This document shows positions 57,915 through 64,000 of a stretch of DNA of 64,000 bases, in pieces. Source of the stretch: Streptomyces hawaiiensis. GTDB taxonomy: Bacteria; Actinomycetota; Actinomycetes; Streptomycetales; Streptomycetaceae. The notes beneath the pieces are model-generated. The model made no database searches and was not told the DNA's origin. It saw only the letters and a program-made list of their open reading frames with translations. The stretch is taken from contig NZ_CP021978.1 of assembly GCF_004803895.1 (NCBI RefSeq), forward strand, positions 868,001-932,000, given 5' to 3'. How positions within the stretch are numbered: position 1 is the stretch's first letter; each line of letters starts with the position of its first letter. The translations under genes and the position numbers were made by a program.

Positions 57915-60092
57915 TTGAAACAAAGATCGCGTGTCGTCTCGAAGTACTGGAAGTTGGCCGCCGCCACCCTGTTGTCCGTGGCGTTGGCGGCACCGCTCTC
58001 GGCGAGCACCGCCGCGGCGGAGACACCTGCAACGCAGACACAGGCAACGGAGCTCCAGGACCAGGGGGCCGCTGCTGGACCGGTGGACCGCGGCCTCGAA
58101 TACCTGGTGTCCGACTACCAGACGCGCACTCCGACCAAGTACACGGCTGACTCCTGGAAGCCCTTCGCCAAGGCGCTGACCGCCGCGGCCGAGGTCGCCG
58201 ACGACTCCTCGGCCACCACGTCGGACGTCGCCGACGCGAAGACGGCGCTGATGACCGCCGCCGGCGATCTGAAGGCCGCCGACGAGGGCACGTTCCAGAC
58301 CATCACGAACAACACCTTCTGGAACGACACCAGCGGCAACCCCATCTATTCGCAGGGCGGTGGGGTCTTCAAGTTCGGCGACACCTACTACTGGTACGGC
58401 GTGCACTACACCGGCGCCGAGCTCTACCGGGCCAATCCGACGAAGAAGTACGACGGCAACGTCAGCTTCGTCTCGGTCCCCGTGTACTCGTCCAAGGACC
58501 TGGTGAACTGGAAGTTCGAGAACAACGTCGCGACGCGCTCGACCAAGATCAACAACGGGGCCACCCTCGGTCAGGCGGGATGGGTCGGGCGGCTCGGGGT
58601 CTCGTACAACGAGAACACCGGCAAGTACGTGCTCGCCACCCAGGCCTACGTCGGAGGCGGGCACGGTGTCCTGCTGCTGCAGGGCGACTCACCCACCGAC
58701 ACCTTCGACTACGGCTACTTCCAGACCCAGATCACCAACTCGCCGACGACCGGCACCGGAGACCAGACCGTCTTCACCGACGACAACGGCAAGGACTACC
58801 TGATCTTCTCCAACCGCGAAGGACGGTCGCGCGGCTTCGTGGCCAAGTTCCGGGAGTCCGACTCGCTGCGGATCGAGCCAGGCGTGCAGATCCGCAGCGG
58901 CGCCGGTCGCGAGGGCAACGCCATGTTCAAGCTCGACGGCAGGTACTACCACGCGGCGTCGGACCTGCACGGCTGGAACACCTCTGTCAACTACGTCAAC
59001 GAGTCGACCAGCAGCAACGTCCAGGGCTCCTACAGCAGCGAGTACGTCCTTGCCGGCACCGAGATGGACTACAGCCACGTGACCCAGACCGGGTTCTTCG
59101 TGACGGTCAAGGGCACCAAGCAGAACACGGTGCTCTACGCCGGCGACCGCTGGGCCGACTTCGCCTGGAACGGCATCGGGTACAACCAGTGGGTGCCGAT
59201 CACCAAGACCGGCGCGAGGCCTCAGTTCCACTCGGTGAGCCAGTGGCAGTTCAACGCCACGACCGGGGAGTGGCGCGTCGGGCCGGCGAACAACTACATC
59301 CTCAACCCCGACATCCAGGCCGACCGCGTCATCGTCTCCAGCGTGCGGGGATGGCGGAACCTCGGCGGTTCGGTGACCAACGTCAACGGTGGTGTGAACG
59401 GGTCTCGCTTCGCCCTCCAGGTGAGCAACAGCGGCGGCGTCGAGCAGCGGATCGAGTTGGTGCCCGCAGGCACCTACACCCTGTCCCTGCACGCTCGGGG
59501 TAGCGCCGGACAGGTCGTGATCACCGGCGCCAACGGCAGCCAGCGCACCCTCGGCGTCCCGTCGTCGAGCGGCTGGGCCAAGCGCGAGCTCACCGGCATC
59601 GAGCTGCCCGGCGGGGCCGCCACCGTCACCGTGCGGGCGTCGGGTTCGGGCGGCGTCACCGTCGACCAGCTCTCACTCGTCAAGACCTCTGCCGACACAC
59701 CAGCGCCTCCGGGGCGTTACGAGGCAGAGACCGCTCCGGCACAGTGCCGGGGCACGATCGACTCGAATCAAGCCGGCTATTCCGGCAGCGGGTTCTGCAA
59801 CGGCGACAGCGCTGTGGGGGCCTTCGCGGAGTTCACCGTGAACTCCGCGACCGCCAGTACGGCGACGTTGGGGATCCGGTTCGCCAATGGCGCCACCACC
59901 GGTGCGAGGCCCGCGAACCTCGTCGTCAACGGAGCCACGGCAGGGGCGCTTTCGTTCGAGTCCACCGGCGCGTGGACGACGTGGACGACCAAGACCGTGA
60001 CGGTCCCGCTGAACGCCGGCAGCAACACCATCCGGCTGGATCCGACCACGTCAACCGGACTGCCCAACGTCGACTACCTCGATGTCGGCTGA
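57915..60092 (+). CDS. Secreted GH43-type galactanase with FIVAR and CBM domains
   Basis: A 725-residue multidomain enzyme. TTG 57915 follows CGGAAGG (ATG 57897 is possible). Signal peptide about 1-36. A FIVAR-like helical module (about 50-115, LEYLVSDYQTRTPTKYTADS) precedes the five-bladed GH43 domain (about 120-470), which has GNPIYSQGGGVFKFGDTYYW and DYLIFSNREGRSRGFVAKFR. The arrangement is like exo-beta-1,3-galactanases of GH43 subfamily 24, which act on type II arabinogalactan. Two beta-sandwich modules follow: about 475-600, and a CBM35/CBM6-type one (about 605-725, YEAETAPAQCRGTIDSNQAG). It is the distal gene of the PL9 unit. Confidence 0.85.
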   Translation: MKQRSRVVSKYWKLAAATLLSVALAAPLSASTAAAETPATQTQATELQDQGAAAGPVDRGLEYLVSDYQTRTPTKYTADSWKPFAKALTAAAEVADDSSATTSDVADAKTALMTAAGDLKAADEGTFQTITNNTFWNDTSGNPIYSQGGGVFKFGDTYYWYGVHYTGAELYRANPTKKYDGNVSFVSVPVYSSKDLVNWKFENNVATRSTKINNGATLGQAGWVGRLGVSYNENTGKYVLATQAYVGGGHGVLLLQGDSPTDTFDYGYFQTQITNSPTTGTGDQTVFTDDNGKDYLIFSNREGRSRGFVAKFRESDSLRIEPGVQIRSGAGREGNAMFKLDGRYYHAASDLHGWNTSVNYVNESTSSNVQGSYSSEYVLAGTEMDYSHVTQTGFFVTVKGTKQNTVLYAGDRWADFAWNGIGYNQWVPITKTGARPQFHSVSQWQFNATTGEWRVGPANNYILNPDIQADRVIVSSVRGWRNLGGSVTNVNGGVNGSRFALQVSNSGGVEQRIELVPAGTYTLSLHARGSAGQVVITGANGSQRTLGVPSSSGWAKRELTGIELPGGAATVTVRASGSGGVTVDQLSLVKTSADTPAPPGRYEAETAPAQCRGTIDSNQAGYSGSGFCNGDSAVGAFAEFTVNSATASTATLGIRFANGATTGARPANLVVNGATAGALSFESTGAWTTWTTKTVTVPLNAGSNTIRLDPTTSTGLPNVDYLDVG

Positions 60093-60104
60093 CTGACGTC
60101 CCGT

Positions 60105-60133
60105 GCTCTGCCGGTCTTTGCGACCGGCAGAGC
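60105..60133. terminator. Stem-loop terminator
   Basis: GCTCTGCCGGTC (60105-60116) pairs perfectly with GACCGGCAGAGC (60122-60133), loop TTTGC, between the GH43 and second GH53 genes. Confidence 0.8.
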
Positions 60134-60182
60134 GTACGGAACAGCCCATGCCGCCCGTACGTGACATCGTCAGGAGAAGGAC

Positions 60183-62114
60183 ATGAGCAGAACGCGTCTG
60201 CCCCGCGCCATCGCGGTCGCGACGACGTTGGTCACCGTGGTGTCCGCGAACCTACTCATGGTGCCCGAGTCGGCCCACGCGACCTTCGGAACCGCGGACA
60301 TCAAGCCGATCGAGAGCAATATCGCTGCCAAGCCCTGGGCTTCGGCGACGGCCGCCTCCGGCTCGTCCAGCGCCCGTCTGGCCATCGACGGCGACCCGAC
60401 GACGTCCTGGCAACCCGGTAGTGCCGGCGCCCGGCAGTGGCTCACCGTCGACCTCGGTGGAACCTACGACAACCTGCGTAAGGTCAAGGTGCTTTTCCCG
60501 GACCGTGGCGTGGCCCACCGGTACGTCGTCGAGGCTTCATCCGACGGTCGCCGGTGGAAGGCCATCGCCGACAGGTCCCACAACCGAGCCGTGTCGCGAG
60601 GGGAAGTGCACCTGTTCACCCGGCCGGGAACGCGCTTCGTCCGGCTGACGTTCACAGGTGGGCCGGGCCGGGCCCGGGCAGGTGTCAGCGAGCTCCAGGT
60701 CTTCAACTACCTGCGCGACGACCTCACCCTCGGCGCCGATCTGTCCTGGATGGACGACGTCCAGGACCAGCAGCACTGGGTCGACCCCCTGGCCGAAGAC
60801 CGCGGCGCCGGGCCACACCTGCTCGACGTGGCCAAGGACCGTGGCATCGAGTACAGCCGGCTGCGGATATTCAACGAGCCGCGCAGCGAGAGCACCGGTC
60901 AACCGACGCCGATACCGCGCCAGGGTCCGGAGCGCTCACTGGCCTCAGCCAAGTGGATCGAGCAGCGGGGCATGGGCCTGGGGATCGACTTCCACTACGC
61001 GGACTCCTGGGCGGACCCGAGCAAGCAACCCAAACCACGCGCCTGGGCCGAGCTGGAGTTCGCGGACCTGTCCAATGCCGTGTACGACTTCACCGCCGAC
61101 TATCTGAAGCGGCTGATCCGGCAGGGCACCACGCCGGAGAAGGTGGCCGTCGGCAACGAGATCATCAATGGCTTCATGTACGGCAGCGAAGCGGCCCACA
61201 TCGGCACGACGAGTCCGCCGTATTTCGTCGACCAGGCCGATATCTACCAGTCCAAGCCCGGCGGTGGACTGCTGTGGAAGTACTGGCGGTCGGCCGACCC
61301 GGTGGAGCGGCAGCTCTACGACCAGTCGTGGGACCGGTTCACCACCCTGGCCGCGGCCGGGATCAAGGCCGTCCGAGACGCGTCACCGACATCCAAGGTC
61401 GAGATACACGTGATCGTCGACAAGGACAAGCTCGCCAAAACCATGGAGTTCTGGCACCAGTTCCTCACCCGGGTGAAGGCGAAGGGCCAGAAGCCCGATG
61501 TGCTGGCCATCTCGTACTACCCGGAGTGGCACGGTACGCCCGAGGCGCTGGATCTCAACCTGAACACCATGGCCACCACCTATCCCGGCTACGAGATCGA
61601 CATCGCCGAAACCGCCTACCCCGCGTCGGGCGGCGACGGCTCGCCGTTGCCCAACTCGCCGTACCCGCGAACCATTCAGGGGCAGGCGGACGCGATCCGC
61701 AGGGTGTTCCAGGCCGCCAACGACGTGGTCGACAACCGAGGTTCAGGGGCACTGGTGTGGGAACCGGCCGGCTACCAGCCGATGTTCCGGGCCGTGCCCG
61801 GACTGGCGAACACGTGGGAGCCGCACGCGTCCATCAACGTCTTCAACGCCAGCCGCGCCAAGCACATCCTCCAGGACACCATCTACACCAGCACGATGGT
61901 GAGGGCCGCCCCAAAGCTGCCCTCCTCCATCCGCATGCTCACCACCGCCAACAACAAGATCACCGCTGTCCCCGTCCGCTGGCAGCCATTGCCACCTGGC
62001 GCGACGGACAGGCCGGGTGAGGTGACAGTCACCGGGACGACCGGCACAGGACCGGTCACGGCGGTCATCGACGTCATGCCCAGCCACGGCGAACACGACA
62101 TGACCACCTCATAG
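60183..62114 (+). CDS. Secreted GH53 galactanase with discoidin domain
   Basis: A 643-residue enzyme. ATG 60183 follows AGGAGAAGGAC; signal peptide about 1-33. An F5/8 type C (discoidin, CBM32-like) domain spans about 40-175 (SSARLAIDGDPTTSWQPGSA). The GH53 barrel (about 180-560) has TLGADLSWMDDVQDQQHWVD, acid/base Glu326 in VAVGNEIINGF and nucleophile Glu476 in IDIAETAYP. The C-terminal about 80 residues look like a bacterial Ig-like (Big_4) domain ending HGEHDMTTS. It cuts beta-1,4-galactan and complements the shorter GH53 at 49673. Confidence 0.92.
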   Translation: MSRTRLPRAIAVATTLVTVVSANLLMVPESAHATFGTADIKPIESNIAAKPWASATAASGSSSARLAIDGDPTTSWQPGSAGARQWLTVDLGGTYDNLRKVKVLFPDRGVAHRYVVEASSDGRRWKAIADRSHNRAVSRGEVHLFTRPGTRFVRLTFTGGPGRARAGVSELQVFNYLRDDLTLGADLSWMDDVQDQQHWVDPLAEDRGAGPHLLDVAKDRGIEYSRLRIFNEPRSESTGQPTPIPRQGPERSLASAKWIEQRGMGLGIDFHYADSWADPSKQPKPRAWAELEFADLSNAVYDFTADYLKRLIRQGTTPEKVAVGNEIINGFMYGSEAAHIGTTSPPYFVDQADIYQSKPGGGLLWKYWRSADPVERQLYDQSWDRFTTLAAAGIKAVRDASPTSKVEIHVIVDKDKLAKTMEFWHQFLTRVKAKGQKPDVLAISYYPEWHGTPEALDLNLNTMATTYPGYEIDIAETAYPASGGDGSPLPNSPYPRTIQGQADAIRRVFQAANDVVDNRGSGALVWEPAGYQPMFRAVPGLANTWEPHASINVFNASRAKHILQDTIYTSTMVRAAPKLPSSIRMLTTANNKITAVPVRWQPLPPGATDRPGEVTVTGTTGTGPVTAVIDVMPSHGEHDMTTS

Positions 62115-62260
62115 CCTGCTTCACCGACGTCGCACCACCGAGACCACGACGGCACCGGCGACATCATCACCGCTTCACAGCAGTGCTCCGCTCACTCGGT
62201 GGCCAACAGCAACAACTGCGGCAGCGCCTGGGAGAACCAGGCCGTGTTCGACCGGAACGG
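62115..62260 (+). pseudogene. Fragment resembling a GH53 C-terminus
   Basis: The frame directly after the GH53 stop reads DHDGTGDIITASQQCSAHSV and NNCGSAWENQAVFDRNGHTH, recalling the GSA(V/W)xNQALFDxxG ending of GH53 galactanases. It has no start codon and is in frame with 62115. It may be the original tail of a galactanase or a scar of a lost copy. Bases 62261-62463 otherwise only hold a hairpin and the leader of the next gene. Confidence 0.4.
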
Positions 62261-62304
62261 CCACACTCACCCCGGCATCCGGCGCACCCGACCAACCGCA
62301 TGCC

Positions 62305-62335
62305 GCTCCTGCCGCCCCTCGCGGGTGGCAGGAGC
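62305..62335. terminator. Stem-loop, probable terminator
   Basis: GCTCCTGCC (62305-62313) pairs with GGCAGGAGC (62327-62335). Confidence 0.55.
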
Positions 62336-62463
62336 ACCCAGACCCGCTGTCGCGCCGCGCGACCCGTCGATCTGTCGACCTCTGTCGCCGACGGGACGCA
62401 CCCGGCAACGGGACCAGCCGAACGCCGAACCCTCCACTCATCCCCGCACCCAAGGAGTCATCC

Positions 62464-63777
62464 ATGACCATGCGACGACGGACCTTCCTCAGCATGACCG
62501 CGGCCGGAGCGACGGGCGTGGGCCTGTCCCTGCTAGGGGCAGGGCAGGCACCGGCCGCCGCCGGGCCACTGGACACCGCGCCGACCACGCCGTTCGCGGT
62601 CGGCGTGCGCCGGTACAACTGGACCCGCGGCAGCCGCCCGTGCACCACGTACGTCTACTACCCGGCCACCGGCACCGCCGGCGGCAGTCCGGTGACGGAC
62701 GCCCCGGTCGCCGCCGGTGTCTTCCCCGTCTACAACTTCACCCACGGCTACGGGAGCAGCCCGCAGAACTCCCTGTTCATCATCCGGGCCCTGGCCTCGG
62801 CGGGCTTCATCGTCCCCGCCCCGCACTTCAACCACAACTTCAACGACGTCAACAACGGCAACACCTCCAAGGACGTCTCGCAGATCCTCACCAACACCCT
62901 CGCGCTCAACGCGAGCGGACCGCTGGCCGGGCACATCAACACCGGCATCGGCGTCGGCGTCTCGGGCCACTCCCTGGGCGGCATGGTCACCCACGGCCTG
63001 CTGACCTCCTGGCCCGACAGCCGGATCAAGTCCGCCAACCCCCAGTCCTGCGTGGACATGGGCAACCCGTCCGGTTCGGTCTCGGCCAAGGTCCTGTTCG
63101 TCCACGGCGACCGGGACTCGACCACGGCGTACTCCTCGGCCCGGCAGGCATACTCGGAGATCACCTGGCCCAAGGCGTTCCTCACCTTCGTCGGCGGCAG
63201 CCACACCAGCTTCTGGAGCGACCAGCGCTTCCCGAGGACCGTCGTCGACTGGGCCCGCTGGACCATGTACGGCGACACCGCCGCACGGGACCGCCTCCCG
63301 GCCGACGCGTCCGGGTCCAACACCAGGTGGGAAGCCCAGCTGGGCGACTCCCCCGGCGGCCCGGGCCTCTACACCCTGCTGGCCCAGCACAGCGGCAAGG
63401 CCGCCGAGATCAACGGTGCCTCCACCGCCGTCGGCGCACAACTCGTCCAGCGAACCACCAGCAGTCGCCCCAACCAGCAATTCGAGTTCGTCGACGCCGG
63501 CGACGGCCACGTCCGCGTCAAGGCGCTGCACAGTGGCCTGTTCCTCCAGCCCACGGGCACCGCGACCGGCGCGGATATCGTCCAGCAGGCCGACACCAGC
63601 GCCACCAGCCAGCAGTGGCGCGTGGTCGATCACGGTGGAGGTGTGATCAGCCTCGTCAACCGGGAGTCCGGCCTGGCCATGGATGTCTGGGAGTACTCCA
63701 CCGCCGACGGCGCCCGCATCGCCCAGTACACCTACAGCGGCAACCCCAACCAGCGCTTCACCCGCCGCCGCGTCTGA
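62464..63777 (+). CDS. Tat-exported alpha/beta hydrolase with ricin-type lectin domain
   Basis: A 437-residue secreted hydrolase. The Tat signal is MTMRRRTFLSMTAAGATGVG. The catalytic part (about 40-300) parallels the protein at 45278: Ser170 in VGVSGHSLGGM, Asp in FVHGDRDST, and His in VGGSHTSFW. Residues about 305-437 form a ricin-type beta-trefoil with QFEFVDAGDGHVR, SQQWRVVDHGGGV and NQRFTRRRV. The lectin domain would hold it on galactose-containing polysaccharide while the esterase removes acyl groups. ATG 62464 follows CAAGGAGTC. Confidence 0.88.
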   Translation: MTMRRRTFLSMTAAGATGVGLSLLGAGQAPAAAGPLDTAPTTPFAVGVRRYNWTRGSRPCTTYVYYPATGTAGGSPVTDAPVAAGVFPVYNFTHGYGSSPQNSLFIIRALASAGFIVPAPHFNHNFNDVNNGNTSKDVSQILTNTLALNASGPLAGHINTGIGVGVSGHSLGGMVTHGLLTSWPDSRIKSANPQSCVDMGNPSGSVSAKVLFVHGDRDSTTAYSSARQAYSEITWPKAFLTFVGGSHTSFWSDQRFPRTVVDWARWTMYGDTAARDRLPADASGSNTRWEAQLGDSPGGPGLYTLLAQHSGKAAEINGASTAVGAQLVQRTTSSRPNQQFEFVDAGDGHVRVKALHSGLFLQPTGTATGADIVQQADTSATSQQWRVVDHGGGVISLVNRESGLAMDVWEYSTADGARIAQYTYSGNPNQRFTRRRV

Positions 63778-63784
63778 CCGGGAC

Positions 63785-63816
63785 TGTCGGGGCACCGCTC
63801 GGGCGGTGCCCCGACA
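63785..63816. terminator. Stem-loop terminator
   Basis: TGTCGGGGCACCGC (63785-63798) pairs perfectly with GCGGTGCCCCGACA (63803-63816), loop TCGG, eight bases after the hydrolase. Confidence 0.85.
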
Positions 63817-63881
63817 TCGCGCAAATGCTTACAGGGAGGATAAGGGCCACGGATCGTGGCAATTCAGCGAGCGGTGCGGCG

Positions 63882-64000
63882 TTATCCGCTCCGTGCCGCG
63901 GTGGTGGGCTCAGGTTTGGGGGCGCCGTGTTCGCCGAGCCAGCGGGCGAGTTTGCCGCGTCGGCCAATCGCACGCAGGCGGCGCTCCGTGGCTTCCCGGG
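63882..64000 (-). CDS. Partial leftward gene, C-terminal end only
   Basis: The minus-strand frame enters from the right edge and reads REATERRLRAIGRRGKLARW then GEHGAPKPEPTTAARSG to a TAA at 63884-63882. The basic, Pro-ending tail and GC bias look like a real protein end, but 38 residues are too few to assign a family. Its transcription would converge on the terminator at 63785. Confidence 0.45.
   Translation of the reverse strand, partial: REATERRLRAIGRRGKLARWLGEHGAPKPEPTTAARSG

Noticed and set aside
56405..58009. A 534-codon minus-strand frame
   Set aside because: It is antisense to the PL9-like and GH43 genes with no recognisable motif.

Overview
The window is high-GC actinobacterial DNA, most probably chromosomal Streptomyces or a close relative. 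Support comes from the strong third-position GC bias, frequent GTG and TTG starts behind purine-rich ribosome binding sites, Tat-exported hydrolases, sugar ABC operons without their own ATPase, and actinobacterial IS types. No rRNA, tRNA or CRISPR array was seen.

Region 1 (1-8.4 kb) is an insertion-sequence scrapyard. It holds the 3' part of an MFS exporter, an IS3 fragment, an apparently complete IS5-type element, two decayed ISAs1-type copies in inverted orientation, and an IS1182 tail. Between the two ISAs1 copies lie a partial, internally deleted duplicate of the aromatic cluster of region 3, a metallo-beta-lactamase-fold hydrolase, a frameshifted FAH-family gene and an amidohydrolase.

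Region 2 (8.4-15.7 kb) is ordinary chromosomal material. It carries a sulfite-oxidase-like molybdenum protein with a small membrane partner, a NarL-type two-component system, and a DUF1295 membrane reductase divergent from a TetR regulator that has two identical-spacing operators. Remains of one ISL3 element lie on either side of the reductase/TetR pair.

Region 3 (15.7-26.7 kb) is a LysR-controlled catabolic operon. It contains an FAH-family hydrolase, a cyclase-family hydrolase, an FAD monooxygenase, an ACMSD-like amidohydrolase/decarboxylase, a type I extradiol dioxygenase, a second FAH hydrolase, a 3-oxoacid CoA-transferase (B subunit frameshifted) and a second FAD monooxygenase. The set reads as hydroxylation, decarboxylation, meta ring cleavage, C-C hydrolysis and CoA activation of an unknown aromatic acid. 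Its distal end is eroding (SDR, XRE and P450 remnants).

Region 4 (26.8-63.8 kb) is a polysaccharide utilisation region aimed at pectin side chains, meaning galactan, arabinogalactan and rhamnogalacturonan I. Secreted enzymes are GH59-like, two GH53 galactanases, GH43, GH5, a PL9-like lyase, another beta-helix protein, two rhamnogalacturonan acetylesterase-like SGNH esterases, a further SGNH hydrolase and two Tat-exported alpha/beta hydrolases. Two sugar ABC importers (binding protein plus two permeases each), a Gfo/Idh/MocA oxidoreductase, a DUF6807/PmoA protein, a cupin protein, three LacI regulators and one PaaX-family regulator accompany them. A PL11 rhamnogalacturonan lyase is present only as a deleted pseudogene. 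Several short palindromes recur upstream of different units and suggest at least three overlapping LacI-type regulons. The right edge cuts a leftward gene of unknown function.
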